Shown: piece after piece, positions 13,174-19,477 of the stretch
Numbering within the stretch: position 1 is the first letter of the stretch
Layout of the letters: each line of letters begins with the position of its first letter
Assembly: GCA_900769875.1 (NCBI GenBank)
Contig: CAAGII010000126.1
Span: 1-19,477, forward strand
Reading direction: 5' to 3'
Source of the DNA: Clostridia bacterium
GTDB taxonomy: Bacteria; Bacillota; Clostridia; Christensenellales; Aristaeellaceae
DNA length: 19,477 nt
Notes under the pieces: generated by a model
Databases searched by the model: none
What the model was told of the DNA's origin: nothing
The model's input: only the letters and a program-made list of their open reading frames with translations
Translations under genes and position numbers: made by a program

Positions 13174-16059
13174 TTACTGCATGCTGCTCAGGCTGCTGCA
13201 GTTAGCGAAGGCACGCCTGCCAATCACCGTGATGGAATCCGGCAGATCAATGCTTTCCAGAGTCTTGTTGCCCTCAAAGGCAGATTCGCCGATGGCAGTC
13301 ACAGCCGTGCCGTTCACCGTAGCGGGAATCGTGACACTGGTCGCGGAGCCACGGTAGCTCACCACGGTCAGACCGCTGTCGGTATACGTGTACTCAACCT
13401 CATTCACCAGCAGGAGGTTGTTGACCGTCAGGGTCGCGGCGTCCGTCGTCACCGTGGAATCATAGCAGTCGGTCACAACGCACCTGTACTGGAGGCCGTC
13501 CATGTCAAGCGTGGCGGTCAGCGTAAGTGTCGCGCTCTGGTTCTCCAGATCAAGATCGCTCCAGGTGAGACCATCCTCGGAAGACTGCCAGACATAGGTC
13601 AGATCATCGCCATTGGCTGTTACGGTGAATGTCGCGTCTTCGTTGATGTTCACCTCAGCGTCCTGCGGCTGCTGAGTGATCTCAAGCTCTGTCATATTCG
13701 ACGCGATGATCAGCTTCGCGGAGTCGGACTGAAGCTTCGCGCCGGTAACGTCCGTCACATTGCAGCGATAGAGGTAGCCATTGCGGCTTTCGGTCACAGG
13801 AATTGTGAGGGTATTGGTCTTATAGCCTTCAGCGGTCGAGCCATACCAGGAGGCGCCGCCGTTAGAAGAACACTGCCAGAGGTAGGTCAGTCCATCGCCG
13901 CTCACTTCCACAGTGAAGGTTGCCTTGGTGCCAAGCTCCGCAATCGCGTTCTCCGGCTGCTTCAAAATTTCAAGCGGCTTCGCCTCCACCACCGTGAACA
14001 GGGCGGGCTCAGAATCAACCTTGCAGCCCAGCGCATCGGTGATAATGCACTTGTACATATAGCCATTGCGGCTTGCAGTAGCCGGAACGGTCAGCGCGTT
14101 GGTCTTGTAGCCTTCCAGCGTCGTGCCGTACCAGGAGGTGCCGCCGTTGGAGGAGCACTTCCACAGGTAGGTCAGGCCCTCGCCCTCGGCTTCAACTGTA
14201 ATCGTCGCCTTGCAGCCCAGCGCAGCCTGCGTATCCTGCGGCTGCTGGGTAATCTCAATCGTGATACCGTCCAGCACACGGAGCGTCGCCGCATCGGACT
14301 CGATCACAATGCCGTTCTTGTCCGTGATGATGCACTTGTACATGAAACCGTCACGGGTGATGGTTGCGGGGATGACAAGGGTATCGGTGGTGTAACCGGT
14401 GAGCGTGGTGCTTCTCCAGGACTTACCGCCATCGCTGGATATCTTCCAGAGATAGGTCAGCTCCTCGCCGCTTGCCGTCACCTTCATATTGACCGTGGTG
14501 CCCACAAAGGCCGTCGTGCCCTTAGGCTGTGCGCTGATCTTGGGCGGAGTGCCCTCCAGCACGGTGAGCAGAGCGCCTTCGGAATGAATGTTCGCGCCGC
14601 TGCTTGTCACCACGCACTTGTACATGTAACCGTTTCTGTTGAGGGTCGCGGGAACCTTCAGAGTATCGGTTGTCGCGCTGGTAAGCGGACTGCTGCTCCA
14701 GGTCGTTCCGTGATCCTTGGAGTACTTCCACTGGTAGGTCAGATCGTCTCCGATGACCTGAACCGTGAAGCTCGCCATTGAACCTGCATACACATTAACC
14801 GGCTGCGGCTGCTTGCTGAATGAAAGCTGCGTGATATGCAGCATAGCGGCATCGGACACCGCCGTTTCGCCGGTGGTATCGGTCACCACACAGCGATAGC
14901 TGTAGCCGTCGCGGCTGGCTGTCACAGGAACGGTCAGCACTCTGGTATCATAGCCCGTCAGGGTCGTGGAATACCAGACCTCGCCGTTTTTGGACACCAT
15001 CCACTTGTAGGTCGCGCCGGATGCGTTAGAAGCCACGCTGAAGGTCACCTTGCCGCCAAGGGGCGAATAAGCATCCTCGGGCTGCTCGGTGATCTCAAAC
15101 ACGCTCGTTTGGTACTTTGCGAAGCTGGGGCTGCCTTCAAACACGATACCGGCACCCTCAGCTTCTTCGATTTCAGGATCGGGAGCGATTTCGGATTCTT
15201 CTTCTTCACTTTCCGAAGCCTCGCCCTCAGGAGCGGTTTCGGTTTCGGCAGCATCAGGCTGATCGCCCGCGGACTCGGAGCCAGTTTCATCTCCGACTTC
15301 AGTCTGTTCCTGATCGCCTTCGCCTGCGTCCGGCTCTACGGGTTCGGTTTCGGGAGTCTGCGCGTCGGAATCAGACCCGGAGTCGGTTTCGCCGTCTGCA
15401 TCCTCCGCAGGGTTTTCGAGATCTGCAGGCTGCTCGGGCTCCGTTTCCTCCTCAGGCTCGGTCTGCTGCGGCTCGTCGCTAGGCTCTTCCTCAATTTCTT
15501 CCTCTTCATCTTCCGCGCCGGGCAGCTTGCAGCCAAGGAATGCGTCATCTGCAATCTGGGCGTTATCACGGAGTACGAGAGGCTCTAACTCCTCGCAGTA
15601 TGCGAATGCCTTGCTGCCGATTCTGGCAAGACGAGCCTGACTGAAGATGACGCGGCTCAGGCTGGTGCAGCCTGCAAACGCCTCTGCCCGCACCTCCATG
15701 ACGCGGTTCAGATCAACGCTTTCAATCGTCTCGTTGCCATAGAAAGCACGAGCTCCGATCGCCTTCACGCTGTCAGGAATCACAACATGTGTGTCCTCGC
15801 CTTGGTAAGCCACCAGCACTGCGCCTTCGATCACGAACTCGACGACTTCTTCTTCCTCTTCCTCGTCGTCATCGTTCTCCTCCGTCTCAGGAATCGCAGG
15901 AGCGACTTCGGTCGGTTCTTCATCAAGTGCTTCTTCAGGCGCCTCTGCCACAATATCCGTGGGCGTCGACAGCGCTTCCTCAGCACCTGCCAAAGGGATG
16001 ATGCTCGTCATTGCCAGCAGACAAACAAGCATCAGACTGATCAGCTTCCGCATTGACAT
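13174..16059 (-). CDS. large secreted acidic protein with BspA-like leucine-rich repeats and six Ig-like domains
   Basis: A 961-residue exported protein. Order: signal peptide 1-26 (cleavage after PLAGA), acidic stretch 27-72, BspA/LRR_5-type repeats 72-178 (IPDSVKAIGARAFYGNETIE, AFAGCTSLSRVIF), Glu/Asp/Pro/Ser-rich linker 180-303, six Ig-like repeats of about 95 residues (315-880), and a second LRR_5 block 883-961 ending AFANCSSLSSMQ. Each Ig repeat has the pattern TYxWxxSxxGxxW, then LTVPATxxRxGYxYxCxVTD; most lack a B-strand cysteine, so no canonical disulfide. No LPXTG motif, SLH domain or C-terminal membrane segment is seen, so it is probably released or held by another route. BspA-type and Ig-like domains in gut bacteria often mediate adhesion; that role is inferred. 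ATG 16059 follows AAGGAGGA at 8 nt; an in-frame ATG at 16080 precedes that site and is rejected. The leader is long. Confidence 0.87.
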   Translation of the reverse strand: MSMRKLISLMLVCLLAMTSIIPLAGAEEALSTPTDIVAEAPEEALDEEPTEVAPAIPETEENDDDEEEEEEVVEFVIEGAVLVAYQGEDTHVVIPDSVKAIGARAFYGNETIESVDLNRVMEVRAEAFAGCTSLSRVIFSQARLARIGSKAFAYCEELEPLVLRDNAQIADDAFLGCKLPGAEDEEEEIEEEPSDEPQQTEPEEETEPEQPADLENPAEDADGETDSGSDSDAQTPETEPVEPDAGEGDQEQTEVGDETGSESAGDQPDAAETETAPEGEASESEEEESEIAPDPEIEEAEGAGIVFEGSPSFAKYQTSVFEITEQPEDAYSPLGGKVTFSVASNASGATYKWMVSKNGEVWYSTTLTGYDTRVLTVPVTASRDGYSYRCVVTDTTGETAVSDAAMLHITQLSFSKQPQPVNVYAGSMASFTVQVIGDDLTYQWKYSKDHGTTWSSSPLTSATTDTLKVPATLNRNGYMYKCVVTSSGANIHSEGALLTVLEGTPPKISAQPKGTTAFVGTTVNMKVTASGEELTYLWKISSDGGKSWRSTTLTGYTTDTLVIPATITRDGFMYKCIITDKNGIVIESDAATLRVLDGITIEITQQPQDTQAALGCKATITVEAEGEGLTYLWKCSSNGGTSWYGTTLEGYKTNALTVPATASRNGYMYKCIITDALGCKVDSEPALFTVVEAKPLEILKQPENAIAELGTKATFTVEVSGDGLTYLWQCSSNGGASWYGSTAEGYKTNTLTIPVTESRNGYLYRCNVTDVTGAKLQSDSAKLIIASNMTELEITQQPQDAEVNINEDATFTVTANGDDLTYVWQSSEDGLTWSDLDLENQSATLTLTATLDMDGLQYRCVVTDCYDSTVTTDAATLTVNNLLLVNEVEYTYTDSGLTVVSYRGSATSVTIPATVNGTAVTAIGESAFEGNKTLESIDLPDSITVIGRRAFANCSSLSSMQ
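13420..15117 (-). repeat. six tandem Ig-like coding repeats
   Basis: Six in-frame copies of about 280-290 bp encode residues 315-880 of the secreted protein. Copies 4 and 5 (residues about 597-787) are the most alike, sharing CSSNGG(T/A)SWYG and EGYKTN; copies 1, 2 and 6 are more divergent. This points to stepwise duplication, with the 4/5 pair the most recent. Confidence 0.85.
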
Positions 16060-16135
16060 TGGCAATCTCCTCCTTGTCAAAGCACCGTGTATTCAACAGA
16101 GATTCTCCTCGCAAAGAACAATGTATTCTTACACG

Positions 16136-16204
16136 CTACATCAGGAGATTCAGCATGACCATCATCGGATGTACTATCTGTTCGTGTTCCTCTGACGTGA
16201 TCAT
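16136..16204 (-). CDS. possible 22-residue leader peptide
   Basis: Within the leader of the large secreted protein, ATG at 16204 opens a 22-codon frame ending in TAG (16136-16138): MITSEEHEQIVHPMMVMLNL plus Leu-Met. AAAGGG lies 7 nt before the ATG, and the ATG is only about 11 nt from the predicted transcription start, the same short-leader layout as the radical SAM, M20 and rluA genes here. Its last codons contain AATCTCCT, complementary to the ribosome binding region of the big gene. An overlapping 43-codon frame (ATG 16208) also exists with poorer spacing. No homology is recognised, and it could be non-coding. Confidence 0.3.
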   Translation of the reverse strand: MITSEEHEQIVHPMMVMLNLLM

Positions 16205-16221
16205 ACATAATCCCTTTCTAA

Positions 16222-16250
16222 ACAATAACACATTATGTGCAAATTGTCAA
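16222..16250 (-). promoter_or_regulatory. promoter of the secreted Ig/LRR protein
   Basis: Minus strand: perfect TTGACA (16245-16250), 17-bp spacer ending TGT, TATTGT (16222-16227). The start near 16215 gives a leader of about 155 nt to the large gene. The region 16200-16250 is markedly more A/T-rich than its surroundings. Confidence 0.6.
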
Positions 16251-16341
16251 TGCTGCCATTGCGACAAAGCGATGAACATTCTGTCATAAATACGCTACGT
16301 CACAACCGCGCCCGAGAGGAGCGTGATTGTTTGAAAAAGAC

Positions 16342-17055
16342 TCAGAATCTCAGAATTTCCCTCTGCTTCCCGCCGCAGAGCTGGTAGGCATACGTCGGGC
16401 CGTAATCCTGTTTCAGCTGCTCGTAGCACTGTGCAAGGTTGCATGCGCGCGTGGTGGTATTGTGCGCGTCCGTTCCGACCATATCCACATAACCGGCGTC
16501 CAGCACCTTTCTGACCCACCGGTCGCGGAAGAAACCATGGCGACCGGTGATGGTTTGCGTGTTCATTTGCAAAAGCACGCCATAGTCGCCCCGAAGCTCC
16601 TGAATATGCTTATCACTGCGCATGGTGTCATAGCGCTCAAAGTGAGCGAGAATCATGCTGTAGCCGTAATTGCCGAACTGCCTCGCCGCACGGCAGATTC
16701 GCTCAAAGCTAGCGTCCGGCCCAAACTCCACCAGCACATACCATGTCTCATCCAGCGTGGGTATGTAGCCATCGCTGACAAGGCGCGGCGCATCCTCCGT
16801 GAAGTAGATTTCGCTGCCGGTGTGCAGCTTCATATCCCAGCCCTGTGCGTCGCACCACGCCTGCCCCTCATGGAGATTGTCCAGATATGTCTGTGCCGGA
16901 AACTCCTTGAGCCCCGGTAGTGCATGAGATGTGGCGATCAGGTCATGGACGCCGTTTTCATACGCAACCCTCAGCATGGATTGCATCGCTTCCCGGTTTC
17001 TTGCGCCATCGTCCACACCGTACACGATATGGTGGTGAATATCAACAAGCTGCAT
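16342..17055 (-). CDS. CpsB/YwqE-type PHP-domain tyrosine-protein phosphatase
   Basis: A 237-residue metal-dependent phosphatase of the PHP superfamily. CpsB/YwqE enzymes dephosphorylate the bacterial tyrosine kinases that control capsule or exopolysaccharide assembly. Metal-binding motifs are DIHHHIVYGVDDGARN (5-20), ATSHALPG (41-48), TGSEIYF (79-85), ILAHFERY (135-142) and GTDAHNTTTR (194-203), all in the family's order and spacing. Length is close to the usual 240-255. The frame is open upstream to 17196, but the domain begins at ATG 17055, preceded by a weak AGGA site and a promoter at 17124-17152. No tyrosine kinase, Wzz or glycosyltransferase gene is adjacent, so it is an orphan here. 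No clear terminator was found downstream. Confidence 0.88.
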   Translation of the reverse strand: MQLVDIHHHIVYGVDDGARNREAMQSMLRVAYENGVHDLIATSHALPGLKEFPAQTYLDNLHEGQAWCDAQGWDMKLHTGSEIYFTEDAPRLVSDGYIPTLDETWYVLVEFGPDASFERICRAARQFGNYGYSMILAHFERYDTMRSDKHIQELRGDYGVLLQMNTQTITGRHGFFRDRWVRKVLDAGYVDMVGTDAHNTTTRACNLAQCYEQLKQDYGPTYAYQLCGGKQREILRF

Positions 17056-17123
17056 TCGTACATCCTGCTTCTCTTCATGAATCGTACCAGACGGCCGTTG
17101 CTTCCGGCGTCTGTACACATAAA

Positions 17124-17152
17124 ATTGTATCACAAACGGCACGCCCGCACAA
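17124..17152 (-). promoter_or_regulatory. promoter of the PHP phosphatase gene
   Basis: Minus strand: TTGTGC (17147-17152), 17-bp spacer ending TGA, TACAAT (17124-17129), an extended -10 promoter. The leader is about 62 nt. Confidence 0.65.
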
Positions 17153-17225
17153 GTGCAATTATCCTTCCGGTCGCACTCCGCAGGCAAATCATGCATTCGA
17201 GGTGCATTGACGCATGAAAACCACC

Positions 17226-17254
17226 TTGCGCTCCAGGGCGCAGTGCGCTATACT
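17226..17254 (+). promoter_or_regulatory. promoter of the pseudouridine synthase gene
   Basis: TTGCGC (17226-17231), 17-bp spacer, TATACT (17249-17254). The start near 17261 lies after the ATG at 17257 and just before GGGAGGG (17262-17268), which fixes the gene start at 17275. Confidence 0.65.
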
Positions 17255-17274
17255 GGATGCCGGGAGGGATGCGG

Positions 17275-18147
17275 ATGGAGCATCGCGTTAAGCCGCAGGA
17301 AGAGGGTCTGTGTCTGCGTGAGATTCTCAGGCGCGTGATGGGCGTCAGCTATACGGCGATGAAAAGCGCCAAGTGGGAGGACAGGATTCTGCTCAACGGC
17401 GTGCCCACGCCCGTGGACAGGCGCGTTGATGCGGGAGACGCGGTTACGCTTCTGCCAAAGGACGAAAAGCCGGCCTATCCGCTGCTCCCCTACGAACTGC
17501 CGCTTGACATCCCGTATCAGGACGCGTGGCTGATGGTGATTGACAAGCCCGCGCCGCTCGCGAGCCAGAGCAGCCTCGGTCATCCGAACGATTCTCTCGA
17601 AAATGCGCTCTACGCGCATCTTGGCTGCCCAACGGGATTTATCTACCGGCCCGTGAACCGTCTGGACAAGGGCACAAGCGGTCTGATGACCGTCGCGCTG
17701 GACGCGCACACCCAGCACCGCTGTCAGCAACTGCTACACACGCAGGACTTCGTGCGCATCTATCTTGCCGTGGTGGAAGGGCATCCCGCACAGCCGCGCG
17801 GCGTCATTGATCTGCCCATCGACAAGGTGGACGAGGCCAGCGTGCGCCGCATCGTTACGCCGCAGGGAAAGCCGTCCGTCACACGCTATGAGGTGCTTGC
17901 GCAGGGACGGACACGCTCGCTTGTACGCCTGCAGCTTGAAACGGGACGCACGCATCAGATCCGTGTGCATATGCAGGCGATCGGCCATCCAGTAGCGGGC
18001 GATTTTCTCTATGGCAGGGAGCTTCCGCAGCTGCCGGGACGGTTTGCGCTGCATTCCGCCGAAATTCATCTCACGCACCCCATGACGGGCGAAAAGCTTC
18101 ATATGATTTCGCCCATGCCGGACGCCTTCAGCGCGTTGCTTGATTGA
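17275..18147 (+). CDS. RluA-family RNA pseudouridine synthase
   Basis: A 290-residue enzyme that isomerises uridine to pseudouridine in rRNA or tRNA. An N-terminal S4-like RNA-binding part (about 30-62, WEDRILLNGVPTPVDRRVDAG) precedes the catalytic domain. The active-site motif is RPVNRLDKGTSGLM (125-138) with catalytic Asp131; the usual His of HRLD is Asn here, as in a number of Firmicute paralogs. Later motifs are YLAVVEG, LQLETGRTHQIRVHMQAIGHPVAGDFLYG and the C-terminal ALHSAEIHLTHPMTG. The modified site cannot be assigned, since RluA, RluC, RluD and their paralogs share these features. ATG 17275 is chosen over 17257 and 17269 by the position of the promoter and GGGAGGG. The last 20 nt overlap the end of the converging gene. 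Confidence 0.9.
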   Translation: MEHRVKPQEEGLCLREILRRVMGVSYTAMKSAKWEDRILLNGVPTPVDRRVDAGDAVTLLPKDEKPAYPLLPYELPLDIPYQDAWLMVIDKPAPLASQSSLGHPNDSLENALYAHLGCPTGFIYRPVNRLDKGTSGLMTVALDAHTQHRCQQLLHTQDFVRIYLAVVEGHPAQPRGVIDLPIDKVDEASVRRIVTPQGKPSVTRYEVLAQGRTRSLVRLQLETGRTHQIRVHMQAIGHPVAGDFLYGRELPQLPGRFALHSAEIHLTHPMTGEKLHMISPMPDAFSALLD

Positions 18148-19216
18148 TCGTGTGATGCAGCCATGCAAGGCCGCGCTCGCGCTCGTCCGCAAGGCGGGCG
18201 CTCACAGCCTCCATATCCATCTCCGTATCGTTTGGCGAGATGCGCAGTGTGCGCATCAGCTGATCGATGCGGCTGTTTTTTGATTCAGGGTCATCCTCGC
18301 GGTACCGGCGCAGCAGCGTCAGCTTCCTGCCCAGCACGCATGCGAACAGCGCGCCGTGAAACGAATCGGTCACCACGCGCTCCGCGCCGCCAAGCGTGCC
18401 CAGCCACGCCTGTGGCGAAAGACCTTCCGCCAGCGTATAGGGCTGCCGGTACGCGCCGTCCGTCACCGGGATCACCACCACGCCGCAGCGCGTTTCTTCC
18501 TGCAGCCGCCTCACCTGCTGCCAGTAATCCGGCCTGTCACCGATGAAGTAGCAAGCGATATACTTACCGTCATACGCCCGCTCCTGCGCGAGACGAAGCC
18601 AGCGCTCGCGCCCAATGAGGCAGACCGGATCGGGCATCACGTCCGCATGTCGCCCGGCGATACGTTCAACAAGTCTCGCGCCCTCCTCCTCGCGGACGCT
18701 CACAGCGTCAAACGGTGCGATCAGCCCCGCCATGCGCCGCGTCTTGCTCCTGCACGGCATCGCTTCCACGCCCAGCGATGCTGCGTACGCCACGCGCGGC
18801 TTATCGCCCGCAAAGTCGAGGAAATACGCAGGATTCAGCCACACGGGCGACCAAATCTGGTCGCTGCCGCACAGGAGAAGATCGTAGTGCGCAGCAAGCG
18901 CTTCCAGCTCGGCATGCCGCCTGCACACGCCCGACACGCGCATCTGCTCTCGGTAGAACGCGGAGAAGGCAGCCGCCTTTTCCCTCGCGCCCGTCTGCGT
19001 CATCCTCACAACCCGCTTGCGAAGCCCGTCCAGCAAAAGGGCGGGAGAATTGCCGCACCTGAGGAGATTGGTCAGCTTCTCCCTGGAATCCGGGCAGTAG
19101 TCGATATGCTCCGCATCCATGCCCATATCCCGCAGCGCGGTTTGCAGCGCCCACGCCTGAAGCGCGGAGCCATAGTTGTTGTTGTGCAGGAACGTCATGA
19201 TTCCGATGCGCGGCAT
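18128..19216 (-). CDS. polysaccharide pyruvyl transferase family protein
   Basis: A 362-residue cytoplasmic protein of the PS_pyruv_trans family, members of which transfer pyruvate as a ketal onto sugars of exopolysaccharide or secondary wall polymers. Signs are the N-terminal IGIMTFLHNNNYGSALQAWA (4-23), LLCGSDQIWSP (114-124), YAASLGV, FDAVSVREEEGA, VMPDPVCLIG, and VVTDSFHGALFACVLGRKL (281-299), all family hallmarks. The start is ATG 19216 behind GGGAGGGG; the frame upstream to 19276 runs into the preceding gene's terminator. No promoter is obvious between that terminator and the ATG, so read-through from the upstream gene is possible. The stop lies inside the end of the pseudouridine synthase gene. 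The acceptor sugar is unknown, and no glycan biosynthesis cluster is visible in the window. Confidence 0.88.
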   Translation of the reverse strand: MPRIGIMTFLHNNNYGSALQAWALQTALRDMGMDAEHIDYCPDSREKLTNLLRCGNSPALLLDGLRKRVVRMTQTGAREKAAAFSAFYREQMRVSGVCRRHAELEALAAHYDLLLCGSDQIWSPVWLNPAYFLDFAGDKPRVAYAASLGVEAMPCRSKTRRMAGLIAPFDAVSVREEEGARLVERIAGRHADVMPDPVCLIGRERWLRLAQERAYDGKYIACYFIGDRPDYWQQVRRLQEETRCGVVVIPVTDGAYRQPYTLAEGLSPQAWLGTLGGAERVVTDSFHGALFACVLGRKLTLLRRYREDDPESKNSRIDQLMRTLRISPNDTEMDMEAVSARLADERERGLAWLHHTINQATR

Positions 19217-19246
19217 CGCAATACCCCTCCCGTTCAATCCCCGGAT

Positions 19247-19284
19247 AAAAAAAGAGATGCGGCTCCGCTTTTGCAAACGGAGCC
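19247..19284 (-). terminator. terminator downstream of the GGGtGRT gene
   Basis: GGCTCCG (19261-19267) pairs with CGGAGCC (19278-19284), followed on the minus strand by GCATCTC and seven T (19247-19253). The 7-nt gap before the T-run may make it leaky, which would let transcription continue into the pyruvyl transferase gene. Confidence 0.65.
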
Positions 19285-19299
19285 GACCAGTAGACCTTC

Positions 19300-19477
19300 T
19301 TACTTGTTCAGCGCCTGGAACACAGCCACGGCTACAGCCACGGTCGCGCCGACCATGGGGTTGTTGCCCATGCCGATCAGGCCCATCATCTCCACGTGCG
19401 CGGGCACGGAGGAGGAGCCGGCGAACTGAGCGTCGGAGTGCATACGGCCCAGGGTGTCGGTCATGCCGTAGGAGGCG
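19300..19477 (-). CDS. GGGtGRT-family protein, C-terminal part (gene continues beyond the window)
   Basis: The minus strand reads in one open frame from the window edge to TAA at 19300-19302, giving the last 58 residues. The readable part begins ASYGMTDTLGRMHSDAQFAG and includes SSVPAHVEMMGLIGMGNN and PMVGATVAVAVAVFQALNK. From memory of the family this is the highly conserved C-terminus of the roughly 330-residue GGGtGRT protein of anaerobic Firmicutes; the name-giving motif would lie just upstream, outside the window. Its function is unknown to me. The codon use is strongly biased, suggesting high expression. It is truncated only by the window, not by mutation. The family call depends on recall of the tail sequence, so it is moderately sure. 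Confidence 0.7.
   Translation of the reverse strand, partial: ASYGMTDTLGRMHSDAQFAGSSSVPAHVEMMGLIGMGNNPMVGATVAVAVAVFQALNK

Noticed and set aside
13420..15117. Regularly spaced similar segments that could suggest a CRISPR array or mobile repeat.
   Set aside because: The period is about 285 bp, coding, in frame, and explained by Ig-like domain duplication. No short identical repeats with unique spacers occur.
15840..15890. Run of TTC/TCC/TCG triplets resembling a simple-sequence repeat.
   Set aside because: It encodes the Glu/Asp run of the secreted protein in frame; it is irregular and shows no sign of phase-variation length such as a uniform unit.

Overview
The window reads like the chromosome of a Gram-positive, low-secretion-complexity anaerobe of the Clostridia, probably a gut or rumen commensal. 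Reasons: strong AAGGAGG-type ribosome binding sites, TTGnnn/TATAAT promoters with 16-17 bp spacers, a two-subunit iron-sulfur L-serine dehydratase, a DUF2974 protein, a DegV protein, a BspA-like secreted protein, and the tail of a GGGtGRT-family protein, all typical of Firmicutes. The DNA is fairly GC-rich with GC-rich third codon positions, which is why long open frames appear opposite almost every gene. No phage, transposon, integrase, CRISPR or toxin cluster is visible. This is mostly an ordinary housekeeping and accessory region, and taxonomic placement below class is a guess.

Layout, left to right. A tRNA-Ser(GGA) on the minus strand (2-92) is followed by a plus-strand polar amino-acid ABC transporter operon (407-2683: binding protein, permease, ATPase) with a strong promoter, a partial terminator after the binding protein and a terminator at the end. 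A DUF2974 alpha/beta hydrolase-like gene follows (2806-4035). Three minus-strand transcription units come next: a DegV fatty-acid-binding protein (4123-4983), a P-loop kinase-like protein (5120-5710) and an IMP dehydrogenase (5946-7451). Upstream of them lies a minus-strand two-module carbohydrate esterase/deacetylase with no signal peptide (7573-9285). A divergent promoter region then serves a plus-strand SPL-type radical SAM gene (9467-10348). This converges on an M20 amidohydrolase (10355-11434), which is in turn divergent from sdaAB-sdaAA (11564-13091).

The right part holds a 961-residue secreted, acidic, Ig-like/leucine-rich-repeat protein (13174-16059, minus) behind a roughly 155-nt leader. 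That leader may encode a 22-residue peptide. Then come a CpsB/YwqE-type PHP phosphatase (16342-17055, minus), an RluA-type pseudouridine synthase (17275-18147, plus), a polysaccharide pyruvyl transferase-family gene (18128-19216, minus, overlapping the previous gene tail to tail), and the 3' end of the GGGtGRT gene (19300 to the window edge, minus).

Functional themes are amino-acid uptake and catabolism (ABC transporter, M20 amidohydrolase, serine dehydratase), purine synthesis (guaB), intracellular handling of acetylated saccharides (CE2-CE4 fusion), and cell-surface material (Ig/LRR protein, CpsB, pyruvyl transferase). Most genes have their own promoter. The most unusual items are the leader of the large secreted protein, the esterase-deacetylase fusion, and symmetric untranscribed elements between divergent promoters that look like operators.
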